Shown one piece after another: positions 43,248 through 51,228 of a DNA stretch of 64,000 nt (the stretch's first letter is position 1; the number at the start of each line of letters is the position of its first letter). The notes under the pieces were generated by a model that was given only the letters and a program-made list of their open reading frames with translations, searched no databases and was not told where the DNA came from. Source of the stretch: Geomicrobium halophilum (GTDB taxonomy: Bacteria; Bacillota; Bacilli; Bacillales; Marinococcaceae); contig NZ_JACHHJ010000002.1 of the NCBI RefSeq assembly GCF_014207655.1, forward strand, positions 446,924 to 510,923, given 5' to 3'. A program made the position numbers and the translations under genes.

Positions 43248-44533
43248 CCAGAAGCAGTTTCTGCTCCTTGTGCCGGGACTGTCTGCGATTGATTACGAAT
43301 ACGTTTGATATTAAAATGCATCAGAATCGATATCATAAGGGCTACTGTTAATAGGAAGATAAAGAGTACGAAAGCGGCTGTGAAATTGTTTGTGAGTTCA
43401 AAAGTAACCGAGACAGCTGTAGGTCCGGCAATGCCGGCCATTGCCCAGGCCGTCAACGTATAGCCATGAATCGCACCGAGCTGTTTCGTTCCGAATAAGT
43501 CGCCAATATATGCCGGTAGACAGGCAAACCCACCGCCATAACAAGTCATAATAATGTAGAGAAGAATGGAAAAAAGAATGATATTCGTTGTAAGTGGCAA
43601 AAGAATAAAAGCGCCTAATTGCAAGGCAAAAAATATCATGTAGGTATTCGTACGCCCAATATAGTCAGATGCACCTGCCCAGCCAATTCTTCCGAAGCCA
43701 TTGAAAAAACCCATAATTCCAACAATGGTAGCCGCAGTAGCTGAACTGGCGCCTGTGATCGTCTGTGTCATGTTAGAAGCTACGGCAAGAAGCATGATCC
43801 CCGCGGAAATGTTAATGAACATCATGCCCCATAACAAGTAAAATCGAAGCGTTTTCAATGCTTCCCGAGCGTTTAATTGAGCAAGATCCTCTTGCTTCGT
43901 TTTTTTCTTTTGTTTTTTACCTTCTTGTTCATGTCCGCGCATATTGGCCGGTTGCCAACCCTCTGGCGGCGGTGCAAGATAGCTTGCTCCGGAGAACATG
44001 AGAATTAAATAAGCGGCTCCTAGTATGTAAAAAGTAGCTGGAATTGTCAACGTCCCCATCAACCAGTCGGCAACAGGACTTGTGATTAACGATCCGGCCC
44101 CGAAGCCAAGAACAGCCATACCTGTAGCCAGACCCCGACGGTCTGGGAACCATTTGACCAAAGTGGAAACAGGAGAGATATACCCGATCCCTAGACCAAT
44201 TCCCCCAATAACACCATAAAAGACCACAAAAAGCGGAAAGCTATCCACCTGTACGCTAAGCCCGGATCCTAATGTACCTATGCCAAAAAGAATAGCAGAG
44301 ATCATGGCAGAGCGCTTAGGGCCATTCCTTTCGACGAATTTCCCCATGAAAGCTGCTGACATCCCTAAAAAGAAAATCGCTGTTGTAAAGGCGAGAGTAA
44401 CGGCGGAAATTTCCCAGCCAACACTTTCATTCAAAGGATTTTGGTAAACGCTATAGGCGTATACGGAGCCAATAGACAAGTGAATGGCTATGGCTGATAA
44501 AGCAATGAGCCAGCGGTTTCGATTCGCTTTCAA
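43244..44533 (-). CDS. OFA-family MFS transporter (oxalate/formate antiporter type)
   Basis: Twelve-span carrier of 429 residues. The opening RWLIALSAIAIHLSIGSVYAYSVYQNPL, GIGLGIGYISPVSTLVKWFPDRRGLATGMAV and FGRIGWAGASDYIGRTN identify the oxalate:formate antiporter branch. The start is a TTG at 44531-44533 with AAAGGAG at nine bases. Its position next to two formate channels and a formate dehydrogenase favours formate or a related monocarboxylate as substrate, but no oxalate-degrading gene is seen. Confidence 0.85.
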   Translation of the reverse strand: MKANRNRWLIALSAIAIHLSIGSVYAYSVYQNPLNESVGWEISAVTLAFTTAIFFLGMSAAFMGKFVERNGPKRSAMISAILFGIGTLGSGLSVQVDSFPLFVVFYGVIGGIGLGIGYISPVSTLVKWFPDRRGLATGMAVLGFGAGSLITSPVADWLMGTLTIPATFYILGAAYLILMFSGASYLAPPPEGWQPANMRGHEQEGKKQKKKTKQEDLAQLNAREALKTLRFYLLWGMMFINISAGIMLLAVASNMTQTITGASSATAATIVGIMGFFNGFGRIGWAGASDYIGRTNTYMIFFALQLGAFILLPLTTNIILFSILLYIIMTCYGGGFACLPAYIGDLFGTKQLGAIHGYTLTAWAMAGIAGPTAVSVTFELTNNFTAAFVLFIFLLTVALMISILMHFNIKRIRNQSQTVPAQGAETASG

Positions 44534-44644
44534 TAGTAAGGGCTCCTTTCTTGACTAGAAAAATGAGTGAATAGTCATAATCTACCATAGTATTTTTATT
44601 TGCACAACTTTATATTGCGTTAGGGAAGGAATCGTTTCAGTACG

Positions 44645-45439
44645 CTAAGCTCCTTCCCCTAATTTTCCTCTCTTATTTTTGCTGATATAATAGTAACTGC
44701 CCCCAACCAAAACACTTCCGCCTATGATATTTCCTATCGTGACGGGAATTAGATTATGAAAAAAACCAGCGATCGTTACGGTCTCTGACCCTCCATGTAC
44801 CAACGCCATGCTTAAAATTGCCATGTTGGCAACGCTGTGTTCCATGCTTGACGCCACGAAGGCAAAAATGAGTACAAAAATAAGGAAGAGTTTAGCCATA
44901 TCATTTTCTGTGCGCAAAGAGGCCCAAATGGCAAGGCAGACAAGCCAATTGCAAAGGATGGCTCGAAAGAAGAGTTCTATAACGCCGGGGTTTATCTTTT
45001 CTTCAGCCAGCGTCATCATGAAATGATCCGGTCCTACCTCAGCAAATAATCCTGAGAACAGTACAAGTAGAGAAAAAGCCAAGGCTCCGATAAGATTACC
45101 AAGGAAGCTCCACCCCCAAATCCCGAGAGTGTCTCTCCATTCTGTTACCTTCGAAAGTGAGCTCACTGTAAAGATTAAATGATTTCCGGTGAATAAATCT
45201 GAACCTGCAAAAAGCACAAGTGCTAAGGCTATCCCAAATACAACGCCAGTTACCGCGCCAAGCATCGGTGAATCCACCGCGCTTAGCGGGGCTCCGACAG
45301 CGAAAAGCACAATGGTACCAATTCCAAGGTAGCCGCCAGCCAAAATCGAAGAGACAAGGTAGCGGGGGAGGCTGGATTGTAAAAGCCCTTTCTTTGTCTG
45401 CGCCTGGTTATTTAATGTTTTAAGGGTATCGTGATACAT
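44645..45439 (-). CDS. Formate/nitrite transporter (FNT), downstream copy
   Basis: Pentameric channel protein of the FocA/FdhC/NirC family, 264 residues with six spans. Marks are AGGYLGIGTIVLFAVGAPL in span 1, AGSDLFTGNHLIFTVSSLSKVTEW (the omega-loop region of span 2), GWSFLGNLIGAL, NWLVCLAIW, and MEHSVANMAILSMALVHGG. The ATG follows GAAAGGAG closely. It is a paralogue of the next gene upstream, 140 bases away, sharing long stretches. Confidence 0.92.
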   Translation of the reverse strand: MYHDTLKTLNNQAQTKKGLLQSSLPRYLVSSILAGGYLGIGTIVLFAVGAPLSAVDSPMLGAVTGVVFGIALALVLFAGSDLFTGNHLIFTVSSLSKVTEWRDTLGIWGWSFLGNLIGALAFSLLVLFSGLFAEVGPDHFMMTLAEEKINPGVIELFFRAILCNWLVCLAIWASLRTENDMAKLFLIFVLIFAFVASSMEHSVANMAILSMALVHGGSETVTIAGFFHNLIPVTIGNIIGGSVLVGGSYYYISKNKRGKLGEGA

Positions 45440-45579
45440 ACGTCTCCTTTCATGCTTCTGGCGTTTGTATGTATTTTAAGTACTTTGAAACCATTTATAC
45501 TTACGGAAAGGGGAAGTTTAGGAAGGGGGAGATCTATTAAAGGAACCCCGGAGAGGAAATGACACCGAGGTTTGTTAAT

Positions 45580-46389
45580 TTACGCACTTTTTTCCATTTC
45601 TTCATCTGCTTCTTCTTCTTTTTTCTTGTTACCAATATAGAAATAGAGACTTGCAATGAAAAATCCTGCGCCAATAATATTTCCGATCGTAACTGGGATC
45701 ATATTATAGATGAATCCGCCGATTGTGACGGTCTCTGTTCCGCCATGAGCCAGCGCGATGCCGAACAGCGACATGTTGGCAACGCTATGTTCCATATCGG
45801 AAACGATAAAGACAGTAATGAGGATAAAAATAAGAAAGAGTTTTGCTGCATCGTTATTCACTCGTAAATTCGTCCAAATCGCGAGGCAGACCACCCAATT
45901 AGCGATGATGGCTCGGAAAAATAGTTCCGTGACGCTTGCAGTCATTTTATCTTCTGAGAGCGTCATCATGAAATGATTCGCCCCTGCATCGGCAAAAACA
46001 CCAGAGAATAGGATAAATATAGAGAAAACGATAGCGCCTAGGAGGTTACCAATGTAACTCCATCCCCAAACAAGAAAGGTGTCCTTCCAACTTGTTACTT
46101 TTGATAGGGCGCTTGTAGTAAAAATTAAACAGTTGCCTGTGAACAGTTCTGAGCCGGCGATAAGAACGAGCGCTAAACCGACCCCAAACGAAAGGCCCGT
46201 GATTAAATCTAGCATCGGTGAATTGGCCTGATCGAGTGGCTCTCCCACTGCATACATTACAAGAGAACCAACGCCTACATAAGCCCCGGCAAGCATTGCT
46301 GCAACAAGGTAGCGAAGTGGACTGGATTTAAAAAGTCCATGCTTTGTACGCGCTTGATTATTTAAATCGTCTAGCGTGTCGTTGTACAA
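45580..46389 (-). CDS. Formate/nitrite transporter (FNT), upstream copy
   Basis: 269 residues, same six-span FNT layout (AGSELFTGNCLIFTTSALSKVTSW, GWSYIGNLLGAI, NWVVCLAIWTNLRV, MEHSVANMSLFGIALAHGGTE). The open frame extends upstream into repeat copy C, but the correct start is the TTG at 46387-46389, preceded by GGAGGGAGAAGG and aligning with the ATG of its paralogue (MYHDTL versus LYNDTL). The C-terminus is a charged Lys/Glu tail absent from the other copy. It faces the formate dehydrogenase gene divergently. Confidence 0.92.
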   Translation of the reverse strand: MYNDTLDDLNNQARTKHGLFKSSPLRYLVAAMLAGAYVGVGSLVMYAVGEPLDQANSPMLDLITGLSFGVGLALVLIAGSELFTGNCLIFTTSALSKVTSWKDTFLVWGWSYIGNLLGAIVFSIFILFSGVFADAGANHFMMTLSEDKMTASVTELFFRAIIANWVVCLAIWTNLRVNNDAAKLFLIFILITVFIVSDMEHSVANMSLFGIALAHGGTETVTIGGFIYNMIPVTIGNIIGAGFFIASLYFYIGNKKKEEEADEEMEKSA

Positions 46390-46428
46390 CCTTCTCCCTC
46401 CAAATTTGTTATATATAATACCTTTAAG

Positions 46429-46590
46429 AAGATGTTCAAAAAGAAGATGTTCAAAAGTCCGGGAAAACGTCCTCGAAAAAGAAACCCACTTTTCCTTCGT
46501 AAGAAGGGAATGCATTCGTGATGCAAACAGGATGCTCGCAGCTACGTCTTCTCGAGCTTCTCGGCTCTTTTTGTCCTCCTTTTTGAACAC
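46429..46590 (-). repeat. MITE-like interspersed repeat, copy C
   Basis: About 162 bp, the shortest copy, with the terminal motif GAAGATGTTCAAAA present twice in tandem at its left end and CTCCTTTTTGAACACG at the right. Same orientation as copy B. Confidence 0.75.
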
Positions 46591-46608
46591 GTACTTTAAA
46601 TATTAATT

Positions 46609-46673
46609 ACACGGTCCATACAAAATGTAAACATTATTTAAGTTATTTGATAACATGCAAGCGTGGTCCGTGT
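46609..46673. promoter_or_regulatory. Imperfect inverted repeat in the FNT/FDH divergent region
   Basis: ACACGGTCCA (46609-46618) and TGGTCCGTGT (46664-46673) are near-perfect inverted copies 45 bases apart, between the divergently transcribed formate channel and formate dehydrogenase. They could be two operator halves for a shared regulator. Confidence 0.35.
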
Positions 46674-46758
46674 TACCTGCTTTACAAAGCTTGACGAAAA
46701 ATGATATAAATATGACAAAAGAGAGATGCTATACCAGTAATGAGAGGAGTGCTGTTTT

Positions 46759-49716
46759 TTGACGGAGAATTTTGAAGTTACACTCAATGGGAAGCGCTTA
46801 AAAGTCAGAAAAGATCAGACAGCAATCGACGTCATGTCTGAAAATAACGTGGAAGTTCCCAGTCTTTGTTATCACCCAAGTCTGGGCGCTATTGAAACGT
46901 GTGACACTTGCATTGTTAGTGTGAATGGAGAACTGGTGAGATCCTGTTCAACGAAACTGAAGAGCGGTGATGTCATCAATACCAACGGTGAAGAAGCACA
47001 CGAAGCACAGTTACTTGCTTTAGACCGTGTCCTTGGCAATCATGAGTTGTATTGTACGGTTTGTGATTATAATAACGGGAACTGTGAAATACATAATGCG
47101 GTCAAAGAAATGAAAGTCAGTCATCAAGAGACGCCTTTCGATCACAAGCCGTATGAAGTAGATCGCAATGCTTTTTATCGCTATGACCCGGATCAATGTA
47201 TTCTTTGTGGACGCTGTGTCGAAGCCTGTCAGGATGTGCAAGTAACGGAAACATTGACCATTGATTGGGAAAGGGAGCGTCCGCGTGTCATATGGGACAA
47301 GGACTCCCCGATTGAGGAATCCTCATGTGTCAATTGTGGGCATTGTTCGACGGTCTGTCCATGTAACGCGATGATGGAAGTAGGCATGGAAGGAGAAGCC
47401 GGCTTTTTGACTGGGATTAAAGATTCTTCGATGCGCCCGATGATCAACGTTACGAAAGAAGTCGAAACGGGTTATGAGCAGCTGATGACCGTTTCTGATG
47501 TCGAAGCTTCGATGCGTGATAATCGCATTGAAAAAACGAAGACCGTGTGTACGTATTGCGGGGTAGGATGTGCCTTTGACGTATGGACGAAGGATCGCCA
47601 AATACTAAAGGTGGAACCTCAGACGGAAGCCCCGGCAAATGGGATTTCTACTTGTGTTAAAGGCAAATTCGGCTGGGACTTTGTCAATAGCGAAGAACGT
47701 CTTACGAAGCCGTTGATCCGTGACGGGGATGCCTTTCGGGAAGCCGAATGGGAAGAAGCATACGATTTAATTGAAAAGAAATTTAAAGAAGAGAAGGAGA
47801 AGAATGGGCCTGATTCGCTGGCCTTCGTCACTTCTTCCAAATGTACCAATGAAGACTCTTTTGTCATGCAAAAGCTTGGTCGTTCAGTGATCGGAACGAA
47901 TAATATCGACAACTGTTCTCGCTATTGCCAGTCCCCGGCAACGATGGGGTTATGGCGAACGGTCGGTTACGGAGGAGACTCCGGAGAAATTAAGGATATT
48001 GAAAAGGCTGAGCTTGTCATTATTGCCGGTTCCAATACATCAGAATCACACCCAGTGCTTGCAACGAGGGTTAAGCGTGCCCAGAAACTGCATGGTCAGA
48101 AGGTGATTGTCTCTGATCTTCGTAAACATGAGATGGCGGATCGGTCTGATTTATTTATTCAGCCATCAGCAGGCAGTGACCTGGTTTGGATTTCCGCTGT
48201 GACGAAATACATCATTGACCAGGGTTGGCATGACCAGGAATTTTTGAATGATCATGTGAATGGCCTTGATGAATATATCGAAAGCTTAGAACCCTATACA
48301 TTAGATTATGCGGAGAAAGTGACAGGCATCTCAAAAGAAGAAATGATTGAAATTGCTAAATCCATCCATAATGCTGAGACCACTTGTTTCTTATGGGCGA
48401 TGGGGATCACTCAGCACGGGGGAGGAAGCGATACAAGTACAGCCATCTCTAACCTGATGCTGATTACAGGCAATTACATGAAGCCGGGAGCAGGGACATA
48501 TCCATTGCGCGGCCACAACAATGTTCAAGGAGCGAGTGATTTTGGCAGCATGCCGGATCGATTCCCTGGCTATGAATTTGTAACGGATGATGATGCTCGT
48601 GCCCGTTATGAAGAAGGATGGGGTGTAGACCTCCCGAGTGAAAAGGGACTTAACAACCACGAAATGGTACAGGCGATTCATGATGGGAATTTGAATGTAT
48701 TGTATATAAAAGGGGAAGAAATGGCGATTGTTGATTCAAACGCGAATTATGTACAAGAGGCGTTTGAGAAGTTGGATTTCTTTGTTGTTCAGGATGTCTT
48801 TTTCTCGAAAACAGCAGAGTTTGCAGATGTCGTATTGCCGGCTAGCCCTAGCTTTGAAAAAGATGGAACGTTTGTGAATACCGAGCGTCGCTTCCAGCGT
48901 TTGTATAAGGTGCTCGACCCGCTTGGTGATTCTAAACCTGATTGGCAGATTATTATGGAGGTCGCCAACCGTCTTGGAGCGGGCTGGAATTATGAACACC
49001 CAAGTGAAATTATGGATGAGGCCGCTTCCCTTTCCCCGATGTTTGCCGGTGTCAGTTATGATCGCCTGGAAGGCTATGACAGCTTGCAATGGCCAGTAGC
49101 CGAGGACGGAACGGATACGCCGCTTCTATTCACAGACAAGTTTCCATTCCCAGATGGGAAAGCTAGACTTTATCCTGTCGAATGGACAGAACCGATCGAT
49201 TTTGGTGAAGAATATGATCTGCACATTAATAATGGACGCATGCTTGAACACTTCCATGAAGGCAACTTAACCTATAGGTCCGAGGGGATTACGAAGAAAG
49301 TCCCGAACACTTTCCTTGAAGTATCTCCTGAGCTCGCGGAAGAACGTGGTGTCGAGGACGGTACGCTTGTCCGTTTAACTTCACCGTATGGGAATGTGAA
49401 AGTTCGGTGTATCGTAACGGATCGAGTAAAAGGCCATGAATTATATTTACCGATGAACGATCGGGGAGAAGGGGCCATCAATTACTTGACGAGCTTCCAT
49501 GCCGATAAGGACACTGACACGCCTGCTTATAAAGAGGCTTCTGTGAAAATGGAAGTACTTGAATCCACGGGCGAAAGTCCATTGCCGAAAATCAATCATC
49601 GGAATGGAAATCCGCAACCGCAAATTGGTGTGGATGTTGAGAAAAAATGGGCTCGCAAGGATTACACCTTCCCAGGTGATGTCGTAAAGGCGAGGAGGTC
49701 CCAGTATAATGGCTAA
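46759..49716 (+). CDS. fdhF: Formate dehydrogenase, molybdopterin catalytic subunit (YjgC/YrhE type)
   Basis: Oxidises formate to CO2. The 985 residues start with a [2Fe-2S] domain (CYHPSLGAIETCDTC), continue with a His-Cys cluster region (LYCTVCDYNNGNCEIH), two 4Fe-4S motifs (CILCGRCVEAC and CVNCGHCSTVC), the FDH 4Fe-4S site (CTYCGVGCAFDV), and the molybdopterin domains. The Mo ligand is Cys (near residue 390, SRYCQSPAT), not selenocysteine. The start is a TTG with AGAGGAG nine bases before it. Length equals B. subtilis YjgC. It overlaps the next gene by eight bases. Confidence 0.95.
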   Translation: MTENFEVTLNGKRLKVRKDQTAIDVMSENNVEVPSLCYHPSLGAIETCDTCIVSVNGELVRSCSTKLKSGDVINTNGEEAHEAQLLALDRVLGNHELYCTVCDYNNGNCEIHNAVKEMKVSHQETPFDHKPYEVDRNAFYRYDPDQCILCGRCVEACQDVQVTETLTIDWERERPRVIWDKDSPIEESSCVNCGHCSTVCPCNAMMEVGMEGEAGFLTGIKDSSMRPMINVTKEVETGYEQLMTVSDVEASMRDNRIEKTKTVCTYCGVGCAFDVWTKDRQILKVEPQTEAPANGISTCVKGKFGWDFVNSEERLTKPLIRDGDAFREAEWEEAYDLIEKKFKEEKEKNGPDSLAFVTSSKCTNEDSFVMQKLGRSVIGTNNIDNCSRYCQSPATMGLWRTVGYGGDSGEIKDIEKAELVIIAGSNTSESHPVLATRVKRAQKLHGQKVIVSDLRKHEMADRSDLFIQPSAGSDLVWISAVTKYIIDQGWHDQEFLNDHVNGLDEYIESLEPYTLDYAEKVTGISKEEMIEIAKSIHNAETTCFLWAMGITQHGGGSDTSTAISNLMLITGNYMKPGAGTYPLRGHNNVQGASDFGSMPDRFPGYEFVTDDDARARYEEGWGVDLPSEKGLNNHEMVQAIHDGNLNVLYIKGEEMAIVDSNANYVQEAFEKLDFFVVQDVFFSKTAEFADVVLPASPSFEKDGTFVNTERRFQRLYKVLDPLGDSKPDWQIIMEVANRLGAGWNYEHPSEIMDEAASLSPMFAGVSYDRLEGYDSLQWPVAEDGTDTPLLFTDKFPFPDGKARLYPVEWTEPIDFGEEYDLHINNGRMLEHFHEGNLTYRSEGITKKVPNTFLEVSPELAEERGVEDGTLVRLTSPYGNVKVRCIVTDRVKGHELYLPMNDRGEGAINYLTSFHADKDTDTPAYKEASVKMEVLESTGESPLPKINHRNGNPQPQIGVDVEKKWARKDYTFPGDVVKARRSQYNG

Positions 49717-50344
49717 AGCGACCAAAGTCATCCATCGTATAGAACCGAGTGAAGAAGAATTACGCCAACGCGATTGGGAACAAATCGAAACGACACTCCT
49801 TGAAAACAAAGAGGTCATTGCTGATACATTTGAGCTGATGAAGCATCTCCAGGAGAAAGAAATATTTAACACCTTAAATGCCCTTCTTGCTGAAGGAGAC
49901 AAGGTTCTTGACAGAGTAATGAGAGCGATCGACAACTCTGATGCCACCCAGTCGATGAAGAATTCTCTTCTCATGTTTGATACACTAGGCAGCTTTAATA
50001 TGCAAGAACTTGAACCCCTCCTTCTTAAGCTGAATACGGGGATCTCGAAGGTTGCTGAATACGAGCATTTTGGAAGAGAAGGGGGCGGATACCCCTCTCT
50101 TCTTCATTCCTTAAAAGATCCGGAAGTGGTCGAAGGAATGAATGTCCTTATGGCTTTTCTAAAAGGCTTTGGTATTAATCAAGAGGATAGGGAGAAAATG
50201 GAACCCGTAGAAGCCAAGCTGAAGCACGAACAAGAAAAAAAGGAAAGAAGTCGTGTCTCCCAGCGATCATCTTCGAACAATAAATGGTATATGGTTGCAG
50301 CAGGCGTTTCTCTGCTCGCTTTACCTTTTCTTTTTAAAAAGTAG
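49709..50344 (+). CDS. DUF1641 protein, formate dehydrogenase partner (YjgD type)
   Basis: 211 residues, helical, with the DUF1641 core (FNMQELEPLLLKLNTGISKVAEYE; LKDPEVVEGMNVLMAFLKGFG) and a single C-terminal hydrophobic span (WYMVAAGVSLLALPFLFKK) that may tether it to the membrane. Translationally coupled to the catalytic subunit, as in B. subtilis yjgCD. Probably an electron-transfer or assembly subunit; the exact role is not known. Confidence 0.88.
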   Translation: MAKATKVIHRIEPSEEELRQRDWEQIETTLLENKEVIADTFELMKHLQEKEIFNTLNALLAEGDKVLDRVMRAIDNSDATQSMKNSLLMFDTLGSFNMQELEPLLLKLNTGISKVAEYEHFGREGGGYPSLLHSLKDPEVVEGMNVLMAFLKGFGINQEDREKMEPVEAKLKHEQEKKERSRVSQRSSSNNKWYMVAAGVSLLALPFLFKK

Positions 50345-50372
50345 AAAGCCCACCAAAGGAACGTGAATATAA

Positions 50373-51173
50373 ATGAACGAGAATATCCAATCGTCTCGAT
50401 CGATCTTGCGTTTCCGAAATGGGACTGTTGAAAGGAAAGAAGATATCGTTGCGACTGAGTTTCCTGTAACGTTAAAGGTAAACGATGAAGAGTTCGTAAC
50501 GATGGTATGTACACCGGAATATATCGGCGATATGGCCGTTGGCTATTTAGCCTCGGAAGGTATGATCCGCTCTTCTGACGACATTAAAACGCTGAGAGTG
50601 GACGAAAAAAACGGTTTTGTACACGTTCAATTGCACCGGAAGCTCGATCGATTGCATCAACAAATGCAAAATAAACGCTACATTACTTCCTGCTGCGGGA
50701 TGAGTCGTCAAAGCTTCGTCTTTGCTGGGGATGTAAAAACAACGAAAACGATGCAATCGCGGAATGTAGAGGTTTCACTCGATGATTGTTTTCGCCTGAT
50801 GCAAGAAATGCAGGACTCAGCCGAGACGTTTCAGGAAACTGGTGGTGTACATAATGCGGCGTTATGTACGGTGGATGGCATTGTGCTCATGCGAATGGAT
50901 ATTGGCAGGCACAATGCCCTTGATAAAATCTACGGATATTGTTTAAATAACGGGATTTCTTTGCGCGATAAGATCATTGTCTTTAGTGGCCGTCTTTCCT
51001 CAGAGATCCTTTTAAAAGTAGCCAAAATCGGATGTGAGGTCGTCCTTTCAAAATCAGCTCCAACGCAGCGAGCATTGGAATTAGCAGAGGAGTTAGAGAT
51101 CACATCCATTGGATTTATCCGCAAGGAGTCATTGAACATTTATACAATACCTGAACGTGTGAATTTGCCATAA
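50373..51173 (+). CDS. fdhD: Formate dehydrogenase sulfurtransferase FdhD
   Basis: Delivers sulfur to the molybdenum cofactor of formate dehydrogenase. The 266 residues contain the cysteine motif ITSCCGMSRQSF and FQETGGVHNAALCTVDG, DIGRHNALDKIYG, and VVLSKSAPTQRALELAEEL, diagnostic for FdhD. Third gene of the formate dehydrogenase operon. The ATG has AAAGGAACGTGA upstream. Confidence 0.95.
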   Translation: MNENIQSSRSILRFRNGTVERKEDIVATEFPVTLKVNDEEFVTMVCTPEYIGDMAVGYLASEGMIRSSDDIKTLRVDEKNGFVHVQLHRKLDRLHQQMQNKRYITSCCGMSRQSFVFAGDVKTTKTMQSRNVEVSLDDCFRLMQEMQDSAETFQETGGVHNAALCTVDGIVLMRMDIGRHNALDKIYGYCLNNGISLRDKIIVFSGRLSSEILLKVAKIGCEVVLSKSAPTQRALELAEELEITSIGFIRKESLNIYTIPERVNLP

Positions 51174-51203
51174 AAAAGCCAGGAAACCTATCCTGGCTTT
51201 TTT
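51172..51203. terminator. Bidirectional terminator between fdhD and the GGT gene
   Basis: AAAAAAGCCAGG/CCTGGCTTTTTT with an eight-base loop; T-rich exit on both strands serves the two convergent genes. Confidence 0.92.
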
Positions 51204-51228
51204 ATGTGGTCGGAACGTTCGGCGATGT

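Noticed and set aside
46671..46686. TGTTACCTGCTTTACA as a third TnrA/GlnR box before formate dehydrogenase
   Set aside because: The half-sites are separated by six rather than seven bases, so it does not fit the required spacing.
49447..49974. Minus-strand open frame of 175 codons at the formate dehydrogenase/DUF1641 junction
   Set aside because: Antisense to two recognised coupled genes; no credible start signal or family.
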